The translations under genes and the position numbers were made by a program. A DNA stretch of 64,000 nt from JACKJP01 sp050249695. GTDB taxonomy: Bacteria > Pseudomonadota > Alphaproteobacteria > Rhizobiales > Tepidamorphaceae. Location: positions 46,464 through 110,463 of the forward strand of contig JBFWQA010000007.1 in assembly GCA_050249695.1 (NCBI GenBank), read 5' to 3'. The notes below the pieces were generated by a model that was given only the letters and a program-made list of their open reading frames with translations, did no database searches and had not been told where the DNA came from. Shown piece by piece: positions 18,326 to 26,100 of the stretch; positions within the stretch are counted from its first letter, which is position 1; every line of letters starts with the position of its first letter.

Positions 18326-20728
18326 ATGAGCCTGACCGCCGGACACAGGAAGGAGAGCGCAAACCGGCTGATCGCCGGTTACGAGCGCCTGGGCGACGTA
18401 CCGGACGAACTCTTCGACGTCCATGGCAACATCCGCCCGGTCTGGAAGGGCTTTCTGGATTATCTCGGGCGCTTCAGCGACGACGAACTGACCCGGCGCC
18501 TCGCGCGCGGCGATCAGTATCTGAAGGATGCCGGTGTGTTTTTCCGCCAGTATGGCGAAGACGCGGCGGTCGAGCGCGACTGGCCGCTTTCCCACGTCCC
18601 GGTGCTGATCCACGAAGCGGAGTGGAAGGCGCTGGGCGATGGCCTGATCCAGCGCGCCGAACTGCTTGAGAAGATCGTGGCCGATCTCTACGGCGAGAAC
18701 CGCCTCATCGCAGAGGGGCTTCTGCCCCCTGCTCTCGTCGCCGGCAATCCCGAATGGCTGCGCCCGCTCGTCGGCGTGACACCGGCGAGCGGCCACTATC
18801 TCAGCTTCGTCGCCTTCGATATCGGCCGCGGGCCGGACGGGACGTGGTGGGTGATGGGCGACCGCACGCAGGCGCCTTCCGGCGCCGGATTCGCGCTGGA
18901 GAACCGCGTCGCGACCTCACGCTCATTCGCCGACTATTTCGCCCAGGCCCAGGTGCACAGGCTCGCCGGTTTTTTCCGCCATTTCCGCGACAGGCTGAAC
19001 CAGATGCGCAGCAGCAACGACACGCGCGTCGCTATTCTGACGCCCGGCCTGCTCAACGACACCTATTTCGAACACGCCTATATCGCCCGCTATCTCGGGT
19101 TCAGCCTGCTCGAGGGCGAGGATCTCGTGGTCGAGAACGGCGTCCTGAAGGTGCGCACCATCGACGGCGCGCGGCCGCTCAGCGTCGTCTGGCGGCGTCT
19201 CGACGCCTCTTATACCGACCCGCTCGAACTCGACGAGCATTCGCAGCTCGGTACGCCGGGACTGCTCGGCGCCGTCCGTTCCGGATCGGTGTCGATGGTC
19301 AACGCGCTGGGGACAGGCGTCCTGGAAAGCCGGGCGCTGATGGCCTTCTATCCGGAAATCGGCCTTCATCTTCTGGGAGAGCCCTTGAGGCTGCCCAATA
19401 TCGCGACATGGTGGTGCGGGCCGCGTGAGCAGCGCGACTATGTGCGCCAGAATGCATCGCGCCTCGTAATCGGTCCGGCGCTGTCCACGCGGCTGCCCTT
19501 CGAATTCGGCGCCGACACCGCCGTCGGAGGCCGATTTGTCGACGGCGCGGAACGCGATATCGACAGCTGGATCGACGAAAACGGGCCCTCGCTCGTCGGT
19601 CAGGAGGCGGTTTCGCTTTCCACCACCCCCGCCTTCAGCGGCGGCCGGCTCGTTGCCCGCCCGCTCAGCCTTCGCATCTTCCTCGCCCGCACGGCCGATG
19701 GCTGGGAAGTCATGCCCGGCGGGTTCGCCCGCATCGGCCGCACGCCCGATCCGGCGGCGGTCGCCATGCAGCGCGGTGGCTCGGTCGCGGACGTCTGGAT
19801 CGTCAGCGACAATCCCGTGGCCGTGGAAACGATGCTGCCCACCGACAACGAGCCCTATACGAGGCCCCAGCCGGGCATTCTGCCGAGCCGTGCGGCGGAC
19901 AATCTCTACTGGCTCGGCCGTTATGTGGAGCGCGCCGAGAACATCATGCGGCTGCTGCGCGCCTATCATCTGCGGCTCGCCGAATCGGCCAACGAAGACC
20001 TGCCGATCATCCGCAACCTCGCGCTCTATCTCCACATGCTGAAGATCGATCCGAAAGTGCCGGTTCCCGAACCGCTGCTTGCCACCATTCGCTCGGCCAT
20101 CAACAGCGCGCTCAGGATCCGCGACCGTTTCTCCGTGGATGGCTGGACCGCGCTCAACGAACTTTCGCGCACGGCCGGCCGTTTCGCCGCATACGTGTCG
20201 CCGGGAGATGATGCGGCCCACGCCTATGGCGAGATGCTTCGGCGCATCACGGCCTTCTCCGGTCTCGTACACGAGAACATGTACCGCTTTTCCGGCTGGC
20301 GGTTCCTGACGATCGGAAGATCTCTGGAACGGGCCGACGCCATGGCTTCGGTCCTTGCATGGTTCGCGGACCCGACCGCCCCCGAGGGGGCGCTCGATCT
20401 CGCAGTCGAATTCGGCGACAGCGTCATGACGCACCGTCGCCGCTACGCAGTCGCCACCAACCGCAACAATGCGATCGATCTCCTCGTCCTCGACGCGCTT
20501 AATCCACGTTCGATCCTCTACCAGATCGGCGAAATCAAGACCCATGTCGGCGCCCTGCCCCGTATCGGCGAGGAGGCTCAGATGACAACTCTTGAAAGGC
20601 AGGTGCTCAAGCTTCACACCGATGTCGCGATCCGTGTGCCCGCGGATCTGGCGCCGTCCGACTTCCTCAACATCCGACACGATCTCGGCGCGATTTCCGA
20701 CCTGCTGTCGGAAACCTATCTGGGGTAG
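18326..20728 (+). CDS. Circularly permuted ATP-grasp / alpha-E domain fusion
   Basis: An 800-residue protein. Residues about 1-480 are the circularly permuted ATP-grasp family (COG2308): PVWKGFLDYLGRFSDDEL near the start, RGDQYLKDAGVFFRQYG, LFGEN-type LYGENRLIAEGLLPP, and later LPNIATWWCGPREQRDYV. Residues about 510-800 are the alpha-E helical domain, opening with SRAADNLYWLGRYVERAENIMRLLRA. These two are often separate genes; here they are one polypeptide. It is predicted to form amide or peptide bonds at ATP expense with the flanking transglutaminase-like proteins. Substrate unknown. Confidence 0.88.
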   Translation: MSLTAGHRKESANRLIAGYERLGDVPDELFDVHGNIRPVWKGFLDYLGRFSDDELTRRLARGDQYLKDAGVFFRQYGEDAAVERDWPLSHVPVLIHEAEWKALGDGLIQRAELLEKIVADLYGENRLIAEGLLPPALVAGNPEWLRPLVGVTPASGHYLSFVAFDIGRGPDGTWWVMGDRTQAPSGAGFALENRVATSRSFADYFAQAQVHRLAGFFRHFRDRLNQMRSSNDTRVAILTPGLLNDTYFEHAYIARYLGFSLLEGEDLVVENGVLKVRTIDGARPLSVVWRRLDASYTDPLELDEHSQLGTPGLLGAVRSGSVSMVNALGTGVLESRALMAFYPEIGLHLLGEPLRLPNIATWWCGPREQRDYVRQNASRLVIGPALSTRLPFEFGADTAVGGRFVDGAERDIDSWIDENGPSLVGQEAVSLSTTPAFSGGRLVARPLSLRIFLARTADGWEVMPGGFARIGRTPDPAAVAMQRGGSVADVWIVSDNPVAVETMLPTDNEPYTRPQPGILPSRAADNLYWLGRYVERAENIMRLLRAYHLRLAESANEDLPIIRNLALYLHMLKIDPKVPVPEPLLATIRSAINSALRIRDRFSVDGWTALNELSRTAGRFAAYVSPGDDAAHAYGEMLRRITAFSGLVHENMYRFSGWRFLTIGRSLERADAMASVLAWFADPTAPEGALDLAVEFGDSVMTHRRRYAVATNRNNAIDLLVLDALNPRSILYQIGEIKTHVGALPRIGEEAQMTTLERQVLKLHTDVAIRVPADLAPSDFLNIRHDLGAISDLLSETYLG

Positions 20729-20740
20729 AAACCTGCGGCC

Positions 20741-21625
20741 ATGCTTTACGACATCAGGCTCGACATCGATTACGAATACGACATGACCGCAACGGTCGGC
20801 CGCCATCTCGTCCACCTGATGCCGGCCAACCTGCCTGGCCGGCAGCGTCTGATTTCCGGCTATCTCACCATCGAGCCGATGCCCGCCGAACGGCGCGAAC
20901 GGATCGACTATTTCGGCAACTCGGTCGTCGAGGCGACGCTCCTGGCGCCGCATCAGTCCGCGCGATTCAGCGTGCAGGCCCGGGTGGAACGCTACGACGA
21001 CGCGCCGGGCCTCGACGTCTCGGCGCCGCCAGGGCTCCTCGCTGACCAGATCGCCGCCATACGGTCGATGGACAGCAGGTCGCCGCACCACTTCCTCTAT
21101 TCGTCTCCGCGCGTGTCGATCAATCACGAGATGACGGCATATGCGCGTGGAGCCTGCGCGGATGCCGCCACGACCTTCGGCGCGGTCAGCGCGCTCAACA
21201 GCGCGCTCAATCGCGACATGGAATTCGATCCCGAGGCGACGACGGTCGAGACCTCGCCGGAGGATGCATTCAAAAGGCGGCGTGGCGTCTGTCAGGATTT
21301 CACCCACATCATGATCGCCTGCCTGCGCGGCATGGGTATTCCCGCCGGTTATGTGAGCGGATATCTGCGTACGATCCCGCCGCCGGGCGCTGAGAAGCTG
21401 GAAGGCGCGGACGCTATGCATGCATGGGTGCGCGCCTGGTGCGGGCAGGAAATGGGCTGGATCGATTTCGATCCGACCAACAACCTGATCGTCTCCGCAG
21501 ATCACATCGTTGTCGGCTGGGGCCGCGACTATGGCGATGTCGCCCCTGTCCGGGGCATCACGCGCACCGCGGGCGAACAGCAAAGCAGGCAATCTGTCGA
21601 CGTCGATCCGGTCGAGCGTCTATAG
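20741..21625 (+). CDS. Transglutaminase-like cysteine protease family protein
   Basis: A 294-residue protein with an N-terminal bacterial transglutaminase beta domain (DIRLDIDYEYDMTATVGRHLVHLMP). The catalytic core has Cys184 (RRGVCQDFTH), His227 (DAMHAWVRAW) and Asp244 (IDFDPTNN). It completes the amidoligase cluster and may cleave or transfer the product made by the two upstream enzymes. The Anbu proteasome-like peptidase that often follows in such clusters is not here. The gene instead overlaps the stop of the convergent cysG by 6 bases. Confidence 0.88.
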   Translation: MLYDIRLDIDYEYDMTATVGRHLVHLMPANLPGRQRLISGYLTIEPMPAERRERIDYFGNSVVEATLLAPHQSARFSVQARVERYDDAPGLDVSAPPGLLADQIAAIRSMDSRSPHHFLYSSPRVSINHEMTAYARGACADAATTFGAVSALNSALNRDMEFDPEATTVETSPEDAFKRRRGVCQDFTHIMIACLRGMGIPAGYVSGYLRTIPPPGAEKLEGADAMHAWVRAWCGQEMGWIDFDPTNNLIVSADHIVVGWGRDYGDVAPVRGITRTAGEQQSRQSVDVDPVERL

Positions 21626-23110
21626 GCCGCCGGCCGATATTCCCGACGGCGCGTCCGCGTACCGTCCGAGGCGCCTTGCACCGAAGGCGGCGCCGACGCC
21701 GATCAGCACCGGTGCGTCGCAACCGACGGCAAGCATCGCGGCCGGCATTTCGGCGAGCGTGCCCGTCCAGCGCCGCTCGTCGGCCCGGGTTACCGCTCTG
21801 CAGATGACCGCGGGCGTTGCACCCGGTACGCCCCCCGCCTGAAGCTTTTCAGCGATCTTTCCGGCCATCCGCCCGCCCATGTAGAAGACCGTCGTCGCCG
21901 AGGGATCGGCCAGCTGGCGCCAGTTGATGTCTTCGGGCAGCGCCCCTTTGCGGCTATGCCCCGTGACGAACCGAACCTGCTGCGCGTGATCGCGATGGGT
22001 CAGCGAGATACCGAGCTGTGCAGCCATCGCCATTGCGGACGTCACGCCGGGAACTACCGACACAGAAATCCCGTGCCGCTCGAGTTCGGCCAGTTCTTCG
22101 CCGGCCCTTCCGAAAATCATCGGATCGCCGGATTTCAGGCGCACCACATGCTTGCCGGCGCGGGCAAGCTTGACCATCGTCGCGTTGATTTCGTCCTGCC
22201 GGCAGCTCTCGCGTCCGCCCCGCTTGCCGACCAGCATGCGCTTGGCCTCCCGTCGCGCCAGCTCCAGCACGTCATCCGAAACAAGGTCGTCGAAGAGGAT
22301 GACGTCGGCCGCCTGCAGCGCGCGGACGGCCTTCAGCGTCAACAGTTCCGCATCCCCCGGCCCCGCGCCGACGAGCGTCACATGTCCGCCCGGGCCTGTG
22401 ACCGCGCCCAGGCGCCCCGCCTCCTTGATCAGTGCAGCCTCGGCATTCTCGCCGGCCGGTCCTGCAAAAGCCAGATCGACGAAACGTTCCCAGAAAAGCC
22501 GTCGCTGGCGGCCTGGCTTCAGCCGTGCGGTCAGTCTTGCGCGCAGTCTGTTCGCGAGCGCGGCCCAGTCTGCGATGGATGGAGGGATCAGGGTCTCGAT
22601 GCGGCGGCGGATCGCCTGGCCGAGAATGGGGGCCGCGCCCGAGGTCGATATGCCGATGACCACGGGAGAGCGGTTGACGATCGCGCCGAACTGGAAGTCG
22701 CAGAATGCCGGCCGGTCGATGACGTTGACGGGAACGCCCGCCGCGCGCGCGCCCGCCACGATTGCGGCCGCCTCCGCTTCGTCCGCGGCATCCGCGACGA
22801 TCAGCGCTGCGTCCGAAAGATCCTGAGGCGTCCAGCCGCGCGCCAGATGCTGGACGGTCTCGCCGGACCGGTCGACGAGGCGCCGGCACTCATCGGCGGG
22901 TTCGTGCGCAAGCAGTTTGACATGCGCGCCGGCTGCCGCGAGCAGTTCCGCCTTCCACGCGGCCGCCGCCGTGCCGCCGATGACGATCGCGCACCGGCCC
23001 TTAAGGCGATGGAACACCGGCAGCAGGTCCAGCGCGCCCATCCGTGCCGGCTCCGTTTCGCGCGGGCTTGCGAGATTGTCTCTACTCGGCGGCGACGGGG
23101 TGCCTGGCAT
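21620..23110 (-). CDS. cysG: Sirohaem synthase (uroporphyrinogen-III methyltransferase / dehydrogenase / ferrochelatase)
   Basis: A 496-residue trifunctional enzyme making sirohaem for the nitrite reductase of the same operon. The N-terminal precorrin-2 dehydrogenase/ferrochelatase part has VIGGTAAAAWKAELL and VPVNVIDRPAFCDF, then SPVVIGISTSGAAPILGQAIR. The C-terminal SAM-dependent methyltransferase has VTLVGAGPGDAELLTLKAV and VRLKSGDPMIFGRAGEEL. With ATG 23110 (GGGAG 7 bases upstream) it overlaps nasA by 29 bases. An alternative ATG at 23041 (GGAG 9 bases upstream) avoids the overlap and loses 23 poorly conserved residues. Last gene of the nitrate operon. Confidence 0.92.
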   Translation of the reverse strand: MPGTPSPPSRDNLASPRETEPARMGALDLLPVFHRLKGRCAIVIGGTAAAAWKAELLAAAGAHVKLLAHEPADECRRLVDRSGETVQHLARGWTPQDLSDAALIVADAADEAEAAAIVAGARAAGVPVNVIDRPAFCDFQFGAIVNRSPVVIGISTSGAAPILGQAIRRRIETLIPPSIADWAALANRLRARLTARLKPGRQRRLFWERFVDLAFAGPAGENAEAALIKEAGRLGAVTGPGGHVTLVGAGPGDAELLTLKAVRALQAADVILFDDLVSDDVLELARREAKRMLVGKRGGRESCRQDEINATMVKLARAGKHVVRLKSGDPMIFGRAGEELAELERHGISVSVVPGVTSAMAMAAQLGISLTHRDHAQQVRFVTGHSRKGALPEDINWRQLADPSATTVFYMGGRMAGKIAEKLQAGGVPGATPAVICRAVTRADERRWTGTLAEMPAAMLAVGCDAPVLIGVGAAFGARRLGRYADAPSGISAGGL

Positions 23111-25757
23111 GGATGATCTCCCTGATTTCGGCGCGGCACGAGCCGCAATTCGTCCCTGCCTTCAGCGCCTTGCCGATGTCCTCGACGCTGGCGCAGGCGC
23201 CGCTCTCCAATGCGCGCGCGATGTCGTTGACGCCGACCGAAAAGCACGAGCAAAGGATAGCCCCGGGATCGGGACGGTCGGCGCCCGTACGGCCCGCGAC
23301 CGCCCGGAAGCGGCCGGCAACCGCGAATTCTTCTTCAAGACTGCTGATGACGGCGTTTCGGGAAACCGCCACCGGCGTCGGCGCGAGAAAGAGCGCGCCC
23401 TGCAGCCTGCCCCGGTTGAAAAGCGCAAAGCGTGCGTCGCGGCGCGGCCCGTCGATATAGGAGACCGGCTCGGTCGTATCGCCCGCGCCGAGGAGAGCAT
23501 GCGCAAAGGCTGTAATGTCCCCCGGCGCCTGCGCGAACGCCAGTTCGACCCGCCAGCCTCCGGAAGTCCTCGCCAGCGCCCAGTAGTCGGCGGGAATCGC
23601 CGAAGGCTTTTCGCGCATCACCGCGAAACCGTAGAGCGCGGCGGCGAAGGGCGCGGCGCGCACGGCGACATTCTTGAGCGCCGGCTGGCCGGAATGCGGG
23701 TCCGTCACGGGCGCGACCAGCGTGTCGATGCGCGCTTTGGAAGCGAACTGGTCGTTCCAGTGCATGGGAACGAAAACCTGATCCGGCGCAACGCGCGCGG
23801 TGACCAGCGCCCTGAGCAGAACGGACCCGTATTCGCTTTCGAGCACGAGGATCGAGGCGGGCGCGATACCATGGCGCAGGGCGGTCTCCGGATGGATTTC
23901 GGCGAAGGGCTCGGCCATATGCGCCGAGAGTCTCGCGCTCTTCCCCGTGCGCGTCATCGTGTGCCAGTGATCGCGCACGCGGCCCGTATTGAGGGTCAGC
24001 GGATAGGCAGCGGAGGCCCGACGCCGCTGCGGCGGCGAGAGCGCGATCATCCGCGCCTTGCCGTCCTTTGTATAGAATCCGCCGTTCGCGAAGAAGCGCG
24101 CCCTTCCTTCGGTTGCCTCCGCCGGCAGCGGCCACTGAAACGGTTTCAGCGCATCGTAGCGGCGGCGGGATATGCCGGCCAGCGCACCGATGTCGAAGTC
24201 CCGGCTGCCCTCGTTCCCGAAGGCGGAAAGAGCGGCATATTCGGCGAAGACCTCGGCTGCGGAGTTCCAGGCGAATTGCGCCTCGAACCCCATGTGCCGG
24301 CCGACGCCGGCGATGATCCACCAGTCCGGCCTCGCTTCGCCCGGCAGGGGAAGAACGGCGCGCTGACGCGAGATGCGCCGCTCCGAGTTGGTGACGGTAC
24401 CGTCTTTCTCCGCCCAGGCCGCCGCCGGCAGCTTCACATGCGCCAGCGCCAGCGTATCCGTGTCGTCGGCGACGTCGGAAACGACCACGAAGGGACATGA
24501 AGCGATCGCCGCCTTGACGGCGTCCGCATCGGGAAGGGAGTCGACGGGGTTCGTCGCCATGATCCACAGCGCCTTGATCCGTCCGTCGGCGACCGCGCGG
24601 AACATGTCGACAGCCTTCAGACCAGGCTTCGCCGCGATCGTCGGCGAGCGCCAGAAGCCCTGGACCAGCGCCCGGTGATCGGCGTTCTCGATTTCCATAT
24701 GCGCCGCCAGCATGTTGGCAAGTCCGCCGACTTCCCGCCCGCCCATCGCGTTGGGCTGGCCGGTGATGGAAAACGGCCCCGTGCCCGGACGTCCTATGCG
24801 GCCGGTCGCCAGATGGCAGTTGATGATTGCGTTGACCTTGTCGGTGCCGCTGGCGGACTGGTTGACGCCCTGGCTGTAGACGGTGACGACGCGCTCCCTG
24901 GCGGCGAACCACTGATAGAATTCCTCGATCTGCCGCGCTTCCAGGCCGGTCGCCTCGACGATGGCTTCCATCGGCAGCGCCAGCGCCGCCGCGCCCGCCT
25001 CGGCAAGACCGGAGACATGCCGCTCGGTGTAGATCCTGTCGACATGCCCGCCGCGGATCAGATGGGCGAGAAGGCCGGAAAACAGCGCCACATCGCCATC
25101 GGGACCGATCGGCAGGTGCATATCGGCAATATCGGCGGTCATCGTCCGGCGCGGATCGATCAGCACCACGCGCATCTGCGGCCGTGCTTCCTTCGCCGCC
25201 GCGATACGCTGGTAGAGCACCGGATGACACCAGGCGAGATTGGAGCCGGTGAGAACCAGAAGATCGGCCTGTTCCAGATCCTCGTAGTTGCCGGGAACCG
25301 TGTCACTGCCGAAGGCCCGCCGGTGGCCGGCGACGCTCGAAGCCATGCACAGACGCGAATTCGTATCGATGTTTGCCGTACCGATGAAGCCTTTCATGAG
25401 CTTGTTTGCGACGTAGTAGTCTTCGGTCAGAAGCTGGCCGGAAACGTAAAAGGCGACCGATTCCGGCCCGTATTCCGACATGGTCTCGCGGAACGTGTCG
25501 GCGATCAGGCCGAGGGCGGCCTCCCAGCCGACACGGCGGCCGTCCACTTCGGGATAGAGAAGCCGGCCTTCCAGGGATACGGTCTCGCCGAGAGCGGAGC
25601 CTTTCGAGCACAGGCGTCCGAAATTGGCCGGATGGTTCGGATCGCCGGCGATCGTGATCCCGCCATTGGTTTCACGAGTGGCCAGAACCCCGCAGCCGAC
25701 CCCGCAATAGGGGCAGGTCGTGCAGACGGTCTGCTCAGGTTCCGGCACGCTCACCAT
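23082..25757 (-). CDS. nasA: Assimilatory nitrate reductase, catalytic subunit
   Basis: An 891-residue cytoplasmic molybdoenzyme reducing nitrate to nitrite. An N-terminal [4Fe-4S] site is formed by Cys15, Cys18, Cys22 and Cys50 (CPYCGVGC; GRLCSKG). The molybdenum-ligand Cys137 lies in NSRLCMASSV. The molybdopterin-dinucleotide domain follows TLNTGRVRDHWHTMTRTG. A BFD-like [2Fe-2S] domain closes the protein (ILCSCFSVG ... TNCGSCR). No signal peptide is present, consistent with assimilation. It starts 4 bases after nirD, so translational coupling is likely. Confidence 0.95.
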   Translation of the reverse strand: MVSVPEPEQTVCTTCPYCGVGCGVLATRETNGGITIAGDPNHPANFGRLCSKGSALGETVSLEGRLLYPEVDGRRVGWEAALGLIADTFRETMSEYGPESVAFYVSGQLLTEDYYVANKLMKGFIGTANIDTNSRLCMASSVAGHRRAFGSDTVPGNYEDLEQADLLVLTGSNLAWCHPVLYQRIAAAKEARPQMRVVLIDPRRTMTADIADMHLPIGPDGDVALFSGLLAHLIRGGHVDRIYTERHVSGLAEAGAAALALPMEAIVEATGLEARQIEEFYQWFAARERVVTVYSQGVNQSASGTDKVNAIINCHLATGRIGRPGTGPFSITGQPNAMGGREVGGLANMLAAHMEIENADHRALVQGFWRSPTIAAKPGLKAVDMFRAVADGRIKALWIMATNPVDSLPDADAVKAAIASCPFVVVSDVADDTDTLALAHVKLPAAAWAEKDGTVTNSERRISRQRAVLPLPGEARPDWWIIAGVGRHMGFEAQFAWNSAAEVFAEYAALSAFGNEGSRDFDIGALAGISRRRYDALKPFQWPLPAEATEGRARFFANGGFYTKDGKARMIALSPPQRRRASAAYPLTLNTGRVRDHWHTMTRTGKSARLSAHMAEPFAEIHPETALRHGIAPASILVLESEYGSVLLRALVTARVAPDQVFVPMHWNDQFASKARIDTLVAPVTDPHSGQPALKNVAVRAAPFAAALYGFAVMREKPSAIPADYWALARTSGGWRVELAFAQAPGDITAFAHALLGAGDTTEPVSYIDGPRRDARFALFNRGRLQGALFLAPTPVAVSRNAVISSLEEEFAVAGRFRAVAGRTGADRPDPGAILCSCFSVGVNDIARALESGACASVEDIGKALKAGTNCGSCRAEIREIIHARHPVAAE

Positions 25758-25761
25758 CGGC

Positions 25762-26100
25762 TCAGCCCGCCTTTGCCGGTGTCAGCGACAGCAGGATCGT
25801 CATGCCGTCCAGCCGCACCGGAAAGGCTTTCGTCCTGCCCTCGTCGGCGCCGGTCGCCCTGCCTGTCTCCAGCGAAATCACCCAGTTGTGCAAGGGACAG
25901 GTCACGCAACCGTCATGGACAATTCCCTGGCTCAAGGGGCCGTTGCGATGCGGGCATTTGTCCTCCAGGGCGAAGATCCGATCGTCATGCGTGCGGAAGA
26001 CGGCGATGGTCATCTCGCCATGCTTGACGCAACGCGCGCCGCGCCTCGGGATGTCGTCGATCTCGCCGATTCTCAGCCAGCTGTCCGTCATGGCGTTCAT
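25762..26100 (-). CDS. nirD: Nitrite reductase small subunit, Rieske-type
   Basis: A 112-residue subunit of NAD(P)H-dependent assimilatory nitrite reductase. All four Rieske ligands are present: Cys49 and His51 (CPHR), Cys68 and His71 (CPLHNW). It therefore probably carries a [2Fe-2S] centre, unlike the cluster-less NirD of enterics. Its ATG overlaps the nirB stop as ATGA (26097-26100), which indicates coupled translation with the large subunit. Confidence 0.93.
   Translation of the reverse strand: MNAMTDSWLRIGEIDDIPRRGARCVKHGEMTIAVFRTHDDRIFALEDKCPHRNGPLSQGIVHDGCVTCPLHNWVISLETGRATGADEGRTKAFPVRLDGMTILLSLTPAKAG

Noticed and set aside
15518..18796. Very long minus-strand open frame (over 1000 codons) opposite the DUF2126 gene
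   Set aside because: It is the complement of a well-recognised protein in a GC-rich genome, has low-complexity His/Arg/Asp/Gln-rich composition and matches no family.
18923..21592. Long minus-strand open frame opposite the ATP-grasp and transglutaminase genes
   Set aside because: It is a shadow frame spanning two recognised genes and their junction.
23335..25230. Second minus-strand frame inside nasA
   Set aside because: It is frame-shifted relative to nasA, Arg/Ala-rich and without motifs.
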